Assembly (NCBI GenBank): GCA_002437575.1
Contig: DJQK01000029.1
Span: 1-20,546, forward strand
DNA: 20,546 bases
Source of the DNA: Clostridiales bacterium UBA6388
GTDB taxonomy: Bacteria; Bacillota; Clostridia; Oscillospirales; Oscillospiraceae
Direction of reading: 5' to 3'
Part shown: positions 1 to 5,834 of the stretch, one piece after another
Position numbering within the stretch: position 1 is the stretch's first letter
Layout of the letters: every line of letters begins with the position of its first letter
The notes under the pieces: model-generated
Database searches by the model: none
Seen by the model: only the letters and a program-made list of their open reading frames with translations
Told to the model about the DNA's origin: nothing
Translations under genes and position numbers: made by a program

Positions 1-29
1 ACGCCAAGAAGGAAGAGGAAGACGCCTAA
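1..29 (+). CDS. 3' end of an upstream gene (partial)
   Basis: An open frame enters from the left edge and ends at TAA 27-29; the last residues read AKKEEEDA. A charged, lysine/glutamate-rich tail followed within 15 bases by a terminator hairpin is what one expects at the end of a real gene. Too little is present to name the product. The reading frame is inferred from the stop and the terminator only. Confidence 0.45.
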
Positions 30-43
30 TCCACCTGCTATCT

Positions 44-85
44 GCGCCCCGACTCGATTTGAGCCGGGGCGCTTTTGGAATTTTT
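44..85 (+). terminator. Intrinsic terminator of the upstream gene
   Basis: GCGCCCCGACTC (44-55) pairs with GAGCCGGGGCGC (61-72) around a GATTT loop, with one A-C mismatch. A T-rich tail (73-85, with runs of four and five T) follows. This places the end of the previous transcription unit here and argues that the following membrane protein starts at ATG 89, not at the TTG at 59, which lies in the hairpin loop. Confidence 0.75.
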
Positions 86-88
86 GCT

Positions 89-1141
89 ATGGAACAAAAA
101 GGTTTACAACGAGAACGCGTGCGGCAGGTCGATCTTGCAAAGACCGTGGCGATCGTCTGCGTTGTGCTCATCCATGTGTCGAGCGGGCCGCTTCTTTGGG
201 AAAAGCCGGAGAGTGCGCGGTGGATGCAGAGCCTGTTCTGGGGAAGCGCGTCGCGCTTTGCCGTGCCGCTGTTTTTCCTTTGCAGCGGGGCGCTGCTGCT
301 GGACGAAAACCGAACGGTCACGGTGCGGCATATCTGGACGAGAAGCATCCCGCATTTGCTGATCGCACTGTTTTTCTGGGCGGCGGCGTATGTGATCGCG
401 CCGTTTGTGTACCGGTGGAATTTCGACTGGAACGCAATCGGGAAGGGTCTTCTGGACGTTCTTCTCTGGCGGCATGAGCAGCATCTGTATTTTCTGCATA
501 TCATGCTGCTGGTCTACGCGGCGCTGCCTTTGACGCGGGTTTTTCTGCACCGGCTGGACGAAAAAACGCGTTCCTACGTGCTGATTTTCTGGATCGTGAC
601 GGGCTCGGTGCTTCCGGCGCTCAAAAGTCTCGACCTGCTTTTTACAAGCGGCATTCCCGCGCAGTGGCCGCTGGCAATGACGTGGAGCGCCATCGGCTGC
701 ACGGCGCTGGGCTGGTTTCTGCGGAAAAAGCCCCTTCGCGTAAGAAGCTCGATCTTGTGCATCGTGCTCGGCTTCGCGCTCTGCTATGGGGGCACGGCGG
801 CGCTGTCGCTTGCAAAGGGCGAGCTTTCGCCGCAGCTTCTGGAGGGACTATCGCCGGGGCCGCTTCTGATGGCGGCGGGCGTGTTCTGCCTGTGCGGAGA
901 AATCGCTCCGAAGCTTCCGAAGTTTTTGCAGAAGGCGGCTGAAACCGGCGGCAAAGCGTCCTTCGGCATTTATCTGGCGCACGAGTTTGCGCTCAGCGCG
1001 TTTCGCGTGTTCGGCGTGACGACGTGGTTTGCCTCGCCCTTACTGAGCATTCCGGCGCTGGCGTTTGTGTGTCTTCTTTCGACATTCGCGGGCGTTTTTG
1101 TGCTGTCGAAAATTCCAATCGTGAAAAAATGGCTCATTTAG
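89..1141 (+). CDS. Integral membrane acyltransferase, acyltransferase-3 (OafA/WecH-like) family
   Basis: This 350-residue polytopic protein probably transfers an acetyl or succinyl group to a surface sugar or polymer at the membrane. The N-terminus carries the family signature: DLAKTVAIV followed by a helix ending in LIHVSS, where His29 corresponds to the conserved histidine of acyltransferase-3 proteins. About ten hydrophobic segments follow, and the length fits the single-domain members of the family, with no extracellular SGNH domain. ATG 89 is preferred over the TTG at 59 because the latter lies inside the upstream terminator; only a weak GGA (77-79) precedes ATG 89. The acceptor cannot be predicted. 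There are no glycan-synthesis genes nearby, and the next gene begins 67 bases downstream without a terminator. Confidence 0.8.
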   Translation: MEQKGLQRERVRQVDLAKTVAIVCVVLIHVSSGPLLWEKPESARWMQSLFWGSASRFAVPLFFLCSGALLLDENRTVTVRHIWTRSIPHLLIALFFWAAAYVIAPFVYRWNFDWNAIGKGLLDVLLWRHEQHLYFLHIMLLVYAALPLTRVFLHRLDEKTRSYVLIFWIVTGSVLPALKSLDLLFTSGIPAQWPLAMTWSAIGCTALGWFLRKKPLRVRSSILCIVLGFALCYGGTAALSLAKGELSPQLLEGLSPGPLLMAAGVFCLCGEIAPKLPKFLQKAAETGGKASFGIYLAHEFALSAFRVFGVTTWFASPLLSIPALAFVCLLSTFAGVFVLSKIPIVKKWLI

Positions 1142-1208
1142 ATGGCGCAACAAAGGCTTGCGTGACTTTTTGGCGAAATTGTGCTACGGTTTTACCGAGG
1201 TGAACGCG

Positions 1209-1883
1209 ATGACAGATTTTGCACACAATCTCAAACGCTCGCGGCTGGACGCAGGACTCACGCAGGAGCAGCTGGCGCAGCAGCTTTCCGTGACGCGGCA
1301 GAGCGTCAGCAGCTGGGAGCTTGGCCGGACGGAGCCCGATTTTGAAACGGCCGGAAGGCTTGCGGAAATTTTCGGTACGAGCGTGTCTTCGCTTCTGGGC
1401 GAGGACGAAAAGCCGCCGTATCCGCGCTTTCAGAAGCGGTTCGTGATCGGTTTTACCGTCTGCGCGGGGCTGCTTCTGGCGGTGTCCGGTTTGGAGCTGG
1501 GGCTTTTTGCGTATTGGAGAAAGCTGCTGCTGCACGATTACGGCCCGGCTTTGTACGCGGCTTTATGGAAGCTGTCCGTGCCGCCGCTTTTGTGGTATCT
1601 CGCGGGGCTCGGCGCGGTGTGCTTTTTCGCGTGGTGGGCGCCGGTCCGGTGCGGAAAACGGGCGCGGCTGGCGTTTTTCACCGGCGAGCTGCTGCTGGGG
1701 GTTCCGGTGCTTGTTCTTATGACGCAGTATCTGGCCGTCGCGCTGGGCGATCTCACTGGTGTGCGTGTGTGGCTTGCGCCGTTTCTCCGGTATCCTGCGG
1801 GCCGGGCGGCCATACAGACCGTTTTTCCGGCATTGTCCGGCATCTGCATGGGGCTATTTGCTTGTTCGGAAAGGAGAATGTAA
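1209..1883 (+). CDS. XRE-family HTH regulator fused to a four-helix membrane domain
   Basis: Residues 7-62 form a Cro/C1-type helix-turn-helix of the XRE family (TQEQLAQQLSVTRQSVSSWE; recognition helix around VTRQSVSSWELGR). Residues 78-102, 117-143, 161-180 and 205-219 are hydrophobic and look like membrane helices, so this is probably a membrane-tethered transcription factor of 224 residues. The start at ATG 1209 is chosen because GAGGTGA (1198-1204) sits at ideal distance; a TTG 17 codons upstream has no ribosome site and would add residues unlike the family. The last codons contain the AAGGAG ribosome site of the next gene, so the two are translationally coupled. The ligand or signal is unknown; control of its own operon is the usual inference for this layout. 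Confidence 0.85.
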   Translation: MTDFAHNLKRSRLDAGLTQEQLAQQLSVTRQSVSSWELGRTEPDFETAGRLAEIFGTSVSSLLGEDEKPPYPRFQKRFVIGFTVCAGLLLAVSGLELGLFAYWRKLLLHDYGPALYAALWKLSVPPLLWYLAGLGAVCFFAWWAPVRCGKRARLAFFTGELLLGVPVLVLMTQYLAVALGDLTGVRVWLAPFLRYPAGRAAIQTVFPALSGICMGLFACSERRM

Positions 1884-1884
1884 G

Positions 1885-2268
1885 ATGGGCTTCTGGTTTT
1901 TCATGCTGGCGATGAACCTGATCATCCCCTTGACCATGATCTTTCTGGGGAAATATTTTTCCAAACGTGCGCCGGGGAAGATCAATTATGTTTTCGGCTA
2001 CAGGACAACGCGTTCGATGAAAAATCCCGACACGTGGCAGTTTGCGCACCATTACTTTGGGAAGCTCTGGTACAAATCGGGGCTGATCCTGCTCGGCCTG
2101 ACGATTTTTTGGATGCTCCCAATGATCGGCATGGATACGGATACAATTGGAGAGCTCGGCGGCTTTTTGTGCCTTGCGCAGCTTCCGGCGATGCTCGGCG
2201 CGATCTGGCCGACAGAGCGGGCGCTCAAAAAGACGTTTGACAAGGACGGCAACCGAATTCAGGCATAA
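1885..2268 (+). CDS. SdpI-family membrane protein
   Basis: A 127-residue protein with hydrophobic segments near residues 4-22, 64-82 and 90-108. The segment around residues 38-51 (GYRTTRSMKNPDTW) is the hallmark of the SdpI/YhfL family, in which a GYR-T-x-S-x-K-N-x-x-x-W motif lies in a cytoplasmic or interfacial loop. Bacillus subtilis SdpI gives immunity to the SdpC toxin and signals to a regulator. The start is one base after the stop of the XRE gene and is served by AAGGAG at 1871-1876 inside that gene. Together the two resemble a regulator plus SdpI-like immunity or sensing unit, although no toxin gene is present here. Family assignment is firm; role is inference. Confidence 0.8.
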   Translation: MGFWFFMLAMNLIIPLTMIFLGKYFSKRAPGKINYVFGYRTTRSMKNPDTWQFAHHYFGKLWYKSGLILLGLTIFWMLPMIGMDTDTIGELGGFLCLAQLPAMLGAIWPTERALKKTFDKDGNRIQA

Positions 2269-2303
2269 AAGATCCGCACCCGACCGGGTGCGGATCTTTT
2301 TCT
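2267..2303. terminator. Bidirectional intrinsic terminator between convergent genes
   Basis: A perfect 11-bp stem GATCCGCACCC (2271-2281) / GGGTGCGGATC (2286-2296) with loop GACC. T-run TTTTTCTT follows on the plus strand, and the AAAA (2267-2270) before it gives a U-run on the minus strand. It serves both the SdpI-type gene and the PlsC-like gene on the opposite strand. Confidence 0.9.
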
Positions 2304-2306
2304 TCG

Positions 2307-3143
2307 TTATGGATGTGCGGTAGCGACGCCGCGTTTGGCCAGGCCCTCGGAGAGGATCTTGTGGGCATGATCGCCGATGGCGACGGTCGTTTTGAGCTCT
2401 GCGACGGTCTCAGACGGAATGACGTCCAGAACGTCGAGGTACACGTCGGTTTTTCTGCGGAACATATTTTTGAGAATCGCCTTCGTGTTCGAAATCGCGC
2501 ACACGACAATGGGAACGCCGGCCTTCTGCGCGATCTTGAACGCGCCGTTGCGAAACGGTTGGAAAAGCCCCGACTTGCTCGTCCCGCCCTCGGGGAAGAC
2601 GGCGATGGAGGCCTTCTTGTCTTTCAGAACGGAGATGGCCTTCAATATCGTTTTGAGCGCTTCGCGGTCGTTGTTTCGGTCGAGCGGCAGACAGAGAATT
2701 TTGTGCATCACCTGCGCGACGATCGGAATGGCGTAATTTTCGGTCTTTGATATAAACGAGAGCTCCGCCCACGGCATCGCGTAAAAGAACACGATGGGGT
2801 CAAAGGCAAACAGATGGTTGGAGATGAGCAGGAACCGCCCCTTGCGCGGCACTTTTTCCAGCCCCGCCGCGTGCACGCGCACACCGCCGAGATCGAAAGC
2901 AAGGCGGCTGAACTGGTTGAGCAGGAACCGGAAATAGCGGCTCGGCGTTTTGACCTCTTTTTTCATGTCGACAAACAGGCACGAGACAGCCATTACCAGC
3001 AAAAAAAGCACCACCAGCCCTGCATAAAAGCCGACAAATGCAAGCGGCAGCCGCCACAAAACGGCCCAGCTTTCATACCAGAGCTCCAGCGCACTCAAAA
3101 GCGCTGCGGCGACCGCGCTGAGCCCAAGAAACAGATAGGTCAT
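2307..3143 (-). CDS. plsC: 1-acyl-sn-glycerol-3-phosphate acyltransferase (PlsC-like)
   Basis: This 278-residue enzyme should add the second fatty acyl chain to lysophosphatidic acid in phospholipid synthesis at the inner face of the membrane. Residues 1-58 are two hydrophobic helices. The acyltransferase block starts near residue 85, with the catalytic NHLFAFD motif (His110, Asp115; HX4D), a second block around PLDRNNDREA (153-162), and the glycerol-phosphate binding block FPEGGTS (183-189). In most PlsC proteins the last block reads FPEGTRS; here an extra glycine is present and the arginine is missing, so substrate preference may differ. The start at 3143 has a weak AGG ribosome site that lies within an inverted repeat (3154-3202). 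Transcription ends at the terminator shared with the convergent SdpI-like gene. Confidence 0.85.
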   Translation of the reverse strand: MTYLFLGLSAVAAALLSALELWYESWAVLWRLPLAFVGFYAGLVVLFLLVMAVSCLFVDMKKEVKTPSRYFRFLLNQFSRLAFDLGGVRVHAAGLEKVPRKGRFLLISNHLFAFDPIVFFYAMPWAELSFISKTENYAIPIVAQVMHKILCLPLDRNNDREALKTILKAISVLKDKKASIAVFPEGGTSKSGLFQPFRNGAFKIAQKAGVPIVVCAISNTKAILKNMFRRKTDVYLDVLDVIPSETVAELKTTVAIGDHAHKILSEGLAKRGVATAHP

Positions 3144-3153
3144 GAGAGAAAAA

Positions 3154-3202
3154 CCTCGATTGGAACAAATTGATACCGAGCTCTAGTATACTCCAACCGA
3201 GG
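3154..3202 (-). promoter_or_regulatory. Inverted repeat in the plsC leader, possible operator or attenuator
   Basis: CCTCGATTGGA (3154-3164) and TCCAACCGAGG (3192-3202) are inverted copies differing at one position, 27 bases apart. Read on the minus strand, the second arm is followed by TTTTTCTCTC and then the plsC start codon, so the structure resembles a terminator immediately before the gene; the arm also contains the AGG ribosome site. A TATACT (minus strand, 3185-3190) lies between the arms, but no good -35 is seen at the right spacing. Either an operator around a promoter or an attenuator in a longer leader would fit; I cannot decide from sequence. Confidence 0.45.
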
Positions 3203-3237
3203 TCAAAAAGACAGTCTTAATTTTCCGTTCAAGAAAA

Positions 3238-3274
3238 ATTTACAAAAAGCCCCGCCGAAACGATTCAGCGGGGT
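3238..3274 (-). terminator. Intrinsic terminator of the short-chain dehydrogenase gene
   Basis: On the minus strand CCCCGCTGAA pairs with TTCGGCGGGG (one T-G wobble) around loop TCGT, followed by CTTTTTG and a further T-rich stretch. It lies about 15 bases after the stop codon of the gene at 3289-4059 and separates it from plsC. Confidence 0.85.
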
Positions 3275-3288
3275 CTGCTTTTGCGCAA

Positions 3289-4059
3289 TTAAAGCTTTTG
3301 CTGGCTGAGCCAGATGTCCATGACGAGGCTGTGCGGCAGGAGCTTCACCAGCGCCATCTGCGCTCTTGCGATGAAGCCGAAGGAGCTGACGTCCTTGCCG
3401 CGCTTTGCATCGCGCCAGGCTCTGTGGACGATCTGCTGCGGCTCGTACATGGCGGCGTATTTTTTGACGATGGGCTTTTCCGTATCCACGACCGCGCGGT
3501 CAAAAAACTCGGTTTTTGTCCAGAATGGGCACACGGCCATGACGGAAATGTCCTTGTCGTCGAGCTCACGGTTCAGGCTCCGGCTGTAGCTGAGGACGAA
3601 GGCCTTGCTGGCTGCGTAGACGCCGATGTAGGGGACCGGCTGGCACGCGGCGACAGAGGCGATGTTGATGATCTGGGCCCCTGCGTGCATATAGGGAATG
3701 GTCAGCTGGCACATGGCCAGGAGCGCTTCGCAGTTGAGGTCGATCATGTTGAGGTTCTGGGAAAGCGGCGTGTCGCACGCGGCCTCGAATTTTCCGTAGC
3801 CGCTGCAATTGACGAGCAGACCGACGTTGGCCTGCGCGTTCTCCAGCAGCTCCGCGTAATGCGTAAAGCTCTCGCGGTTCGTTAAGTCCAGCGCGATCGG
3901 GCGCACGGGGAAGGGCACGGTCTCAGAAAGCGCCTCGAGCCGGTCGAGCCGCCGCGCGATGACCCAGACCTCGTCGAAGGTATCGTAAGAGCTGATGGTC
4001 TCGGCAAAGACTTTTCCCATGCCGCTGGACGCGCCGGTGATGATGGCGATTTTTTTCAT
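3289..4059 (-). CDS. Short-chain dehydrogenase/reductase (SDR), classical type
   Basis: A 256-residue NAD(P)-dependent oxidoreductase with a Rossmann fold. The cofactor-binding motif TGASSGMG is at residues 8-15, the structural NxxG is represented by NCSGYG (84-89), the catalytic serine is Ser135 (IASVAA) and the active-site YxxxK is Tyr148/Lys152 (YAASK). An Arg pair just after the second strand (ARR, 35-37) suggests NADP(H). ATG 4059 is chosen because AAGGAG lies nine bases upstream and the protein then begins directly with the first Rossmann strand; an upstream TTG would add 16 unrelated residues. The substrate is unknown; related proteins are annotated as general SDR or DltE-like oxidoreductases. 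It is monocistronic, with its own promoter and terminator. Confidence 0.88.
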   Translation of the reverse strand: MKKIAIITGASSGMGKVFAETISSYDTFDEVWVIARRLDRLEALSETVPFPVRPIALDLTNRESFTHYAELLENAQANVGLLVNCSGYGKFEAACDTPLSQNLNMIDLNCEALLAMCQLTIPYMHAGAQIINIASVAACQPVPYIGVYAASKAFVLSYSRSLNRELDDKDISVMAVCPFWTKTEFFDRAVVDTEKPIVKKYAAMYEPQQIVHRAWRDAKRGKDVSSFGFIARAQMALVKLLPHSLVMDIWLSQQKL

Positions 4060-4117
4060 ATTGCAGGACTCCTTCCGGAAGATCGGTTCGCGACAAAGGC
4101 GGGCCAAATTTTTTTAC

Positions 4118-4146
4118 AGTATAGCACAAGGCTGCATGGAATGCAA
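4118..4146 (-). promoter_or_regulatory. Sigma-A-type promoter for the SDR gene
   Basis: On the minus strand TTGCAT (4146-4141) is followed after exactly 17 bases by TATACT (4123-4118). The predicted start of transcription falls about 50 bases before ATG 4059. Five of six bases match the consensus in the -10 and four of six in the -35. Confidence 0.65.
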
Positions 4147-4289
4147 CCGAAAGCGCGGAAAAGACGGAGGTTGGACGCGTTTCGCGCGGACTTTTTCGAT
4201 TTTACCGCGCATTTGACGCACCGGTTGCCCATCTGCGTGCAATTTTTCTGTGCTTCTGCCGTATATATGAAAGGAGGGGGAGAAGAGCC

Positions 4290-4589
4290 ATGACGGAGGA
4301 AGAAAAAACCATTCTTCTGACGCGCCACGACGGCCAGCTGCAAAGGCAGGATGGGCGGCTCAAGGACCTTGAGCGCAGGCAGGACGATCTGGACAAGATG
4401 GCAAGCTGCGTCGCGATCCTGGCGCAGCGGCAGGAGGACATGGACGCGGACATCAAGCAGATCAAAAACGACGTCAGCCAGATGGCGCAGAAGGCAGGCC
4501 GCCGCTGGGAAATGATCGTGGAAAAGGCGATCGCGGCGGTCGTCGGCGCACTGGTTGGTTTCGTGCTGCTGAAATTGGGATTGGGATAA
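4290..4589 (+). CDS. Phage lysis-cassette protein: coiled coil with C-terminal membrane helix (XhlA-like)
   Basis: This 99-residue protein is mostly charged helix: heptad-like Leu/Ile spacing from residue 9 to about 68 suggests a coiled coil (GQLQRQDGRLKDLERRQDDL region), followed by a single hydrophobic helix near 76-96 (IAAVVGALVGFVLL). That architecture is typical of XhlA/haemolysin-like proteins in Gram-positive phage lysis cassettes, where they work beside a holin at the membrane. Ribosome site AGGAGG is at 4272-4277. It heads a three-gene set with the holin-like and amidase genes, 16 bases before the next start. No recognisable promoter of good quality was found in 4147-4289, only a TATATA at 4262-4267. 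Family call rests on architecture and context rather than on a sequence signature. Confidence 0.6.
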   Translation: MTEEEKTILLTRHDGQLQRQDGRLKDLERRQDDLDKMASCVAILAQRQEDMDADIKQIKNDVSQMAQKAGRRWEMIVEKAIAAVVGALVGFVLLKLGLG

Positions 4590-4605
4590 GAAAGGAGTCA
4601 AAGCA

Positions 4606-4815
4606 ATGCGGGAATTTTTGAGAAAGATCACAAGCAGAAAATTTTTGGCCGCAGTGGCCGGCGTCGCGACAGGGCTTGCGATGGTCTTTGGCGTCGACGA
4701 GACGGCCATCAGCACCGTGGCGGGCGCAGTGACAACGGTCGCGAGCGTCGTGAGCTATATCCTGTCTGAGGGTATGGTGGACGCTGCGGCGGTGGAGGCG
4801 AAAAAGGAACAATGA
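4606..4815 (+). CDS. Small holin-like membrane protein
   Basis: A 69-residue protein with a short basic N-terminus (MREFLRKITSRK), two hydrophobic helices (about residues 13-30 and 34-54) separated by a short acidic turn (GVDETA), and a charged C-terminal tail. This is the layout of small phage holins, which form membrane lesions that release the endolysin. The strong ribosome site AAAGGAG (4591-4597) fixes the start. The stop overlaps the next start as ATGA (4812-4815), so it is translationally coupled to the amidase, supporting the holin-endolysin reading. Confidence 0.7.
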   Translation: MREFLRKITSRKFLAAVAGVATGLAMVFGVDETAISTVAGAVTTVASVVSYILSEGMVDAAAVEAKKEQ

Positions 4816-5507
4816 CCACGGCGCATCCCGGAAATTACACGCCGGGAAGGACCGGCCCGGTGCGCTTTCTGGTGCTTCACTACACGGCAGGGCGGAACGA
4901 CTCGGCCGGGAGCAATGTGCGGTACTTCAGAGACAACCTCGTCAAAGCCTCGGCGCACTATTTTGTAGACGAGCTGGGATGGCTTTCATCGGTCGACGAG
5001 CAGGACACCGCGTGGAGCGTCGGCACGGCGGGCATTTACAGACAAAAGCACCCCATGTGCCGCAATGAAAACTCCATCAGCATCGAGCTTTGCTGCCGCT
5101 GGGCCTCCGGGCAGTACGCGTTTTCGCCAAAGACCGTCCGCAACGCGGCGAGGTTAACGAGGCTTCTCATGACGCGCTACGACATTCCGATGGAGAATGT
5201 CCTGCGCCATTTTGACGTGGTCAGCAAGCGCTGCCCCGCGCCGTGGGTGGACGATGAAAGCGGCTGGCTGGCGTTTCAAAAACGAGTGGAGGAGGAACTG
5301 ACGATGACGAAGCAGGAGCTTTTGAGCCTTGCCGGTACGGGAGATACGCCTTCTGATTGGGCAACGGAAGCGGCCACCTGGGCAAAGGAAGCAGGGCTCA
5401 TTTCCGGCGACGGAAAGGGGAATTTCGGCTGGCAGACGCCCATCACGCGCGAGGCGCTGGCGGTGCTGCTCTACCGCTTTTCGCAGCTGAAAAACGAAAC
5501 GAAATAG
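4812..5507 (+). CDS. N-acetylmuramoyl-L-alanine amidase (endolysin) with C-terminal SLH-like module
   Basis: A 231-residue zinc amidase of the Amidase_2/PGRP family, expected to cut the bond between N-acetylmuramic acid and L-alanine in peptidoglycan. The catalytic set seen in T7 lysozyme is present with the right spacing: His23 (LHYTAG), His133 (RHFDVVSKRC), Lys139 and Cys141, the zinc ligands being His-His-Cys. SAHYFVDE (47-54) is the usual family motif. There is no signal peptide, so export would depend on the holin. Residues 180-226 (WATEAATWAKEAG, ISGDGKGNF, ITREALAVLLYRF) match one S-layer-homology repeat and could anchor the enzyme to secondary wall polymers. It closes the lysis cassette; no head, tail or integrase genes are in the window. 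Confidence 0.88.
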   Translation: MTTAHPGNYTPGRTGPVRFLVLHYTAGRNDSAGSNVRYFRDNLVKASAHYFVDELGWLSSVDEQDTAWSVGTAGIYRQKHPMCRNENSISIELCCRWASGQYAFSPKTVRNAARLTRLLMTRYDIPMENVLRHFDVVSKRCPAPWVDDESGWLAFQKRVEEELTMTKQELLSLAGTGDTPSDWATEAATWAKEAGLISGDGKGNFGWQTPITREALAVLLYRFSQLKNETK

Positions 5508-5517
5508 GAAGCTTTGG

Positions 5518-5547
5518 GCCGGTACAAAAAGTACCGGCTCTTTTTTG
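5518..5547 (+). terminator. Intrinsic terminator of the lysis cassette
   Basis: A perfect 8-bp stem GCCGGTAC (5518-5525) / GTACCGGC (5531-5538) with loop AAAAA, followed by TCTTTTTTG. It lies ten bases after the amidase stop codon and four bases before the mobile element. Confidence 0.92.
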
Positions 5548-5548
5548 T

Positions 5549-5551
5549 TCA
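5549..5551. repeat. Left target-site duplication (TCA) of the MITE-like element
   Basis: TCA here and TCA at 5712-5714 directly abut the terminal inverted repeats. A 3-base match can occur by chance, but its exact position next to both ends supports transposition. Confidence 0.6.
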
Positions 5552-5711
5552 GGGAAACTCTGAATCAATCATCTGCGGCGGACAGCGGATCTTTTCCGCC
5601 AATGCGGCGGTTTGAAAACTTGAAAGGCAAAAAGCCTTCCTGCGTTTCCAGACCTTGCCTTGACGAAAAAACTCTCGCTGACCGCTCTTGTTGATTGATC
5701 CAGAGCTTCCC
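5552..5711. mobile_element. 160-bp MITE-like element with 20-bp terminal inverted repeats
   Basis: The left end GGGAAACTCTGAATCAATCA (5552-5571) is matched in inverted orientation by the right end (5692-5711) at 18 of 20 positions. The element is flanked on both sides by TCA (5549-5551 and 5712-5714), a 3-bp target-site duplication. The interior has no open frame of note but contains short hairpins, for example around CCGCC-AATG-GGCGG near 5597 and AAGGC-AAAAA-GCCTT near 5625. Short length, terminal repeats, target duplication and absence of a transposase define a miniature inverted-repeat transposable element. The TNA-type duplication suggests mobilisation by an IS5-related (IS1031-like) transposase, which is inference. 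It fills most of the 327-base gap between amidase and the large operon. Confidence 0.8.
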
Positions 5712-5714
5712 TCA
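5712..5714. repeat. Right target-site duplication (TCA) of the MITE-like element
   Basis: The partner of TCA 5549-5551, immediately after the right terminal repeat. Confidence 0.6.
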
Positions 5715-5746
5715 TGAGAAAAATGGGAGATTTTCTGGTTTCCACA

Positions 5747-5834
5747 TTTACACGGAACGGATTCTATACTATAATATAGTTGTGAAAGAAGATTCTGAAG
5801 AATTTGGAGAGAGGGCGCTTGCCCGAGGAAAGCT
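5747..5834 (+). promoter_or_regulatory. Promoter and leader of the dlt / envelope-modification operon
   Basis: TTTACA (5747-5752), a 17-base spacer and a perfect TATAAT (5770-5775) form a strong sigma-A promoter. A 13-bp perfect palindrome ACTATA-A-TATAGT (5768-5780) covers the -10 and could be an operator, although AT-rich -10 regions give such palindromes by chance. The predicted leader is about 50 bases and has a small hairpin GGGC-GCTT-GCCC (5813-5824) just before the ribosome site GAGGAA (5825-5830). No other promoter of similar quality was found between the 15 genes downstream. Confidence 0.8.

Noticed and set aside
1142..1208. Possible promoter TTGCGT ... TGCTAC before the XRE gene
   Set aside because: The -10 match to TATAAT is poor, so I do not list it; the gene may be read from upstream.
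4184..4210. Inverted repeat GCGCGG / CCGCGC around a T-rich loop before the lysis cassette
   Set aside because: Only six base pairs with a 15-base loop and no U-tract after it; not convincing as a terminator or operator.
4056..4715. A 219-codon open frame on the minus strand over the SDR promoter and the lysis genes
   Set aside because: It overlaps two genes with good ribosome sites and a promoter and has no recognisable protein features.
4290..5507. A complete prophage
   Set aside because: Only the lysis functions are present; flanking genes are ordinary chromosomal ones and no integrase, att-like repeats or structural genes are visible.
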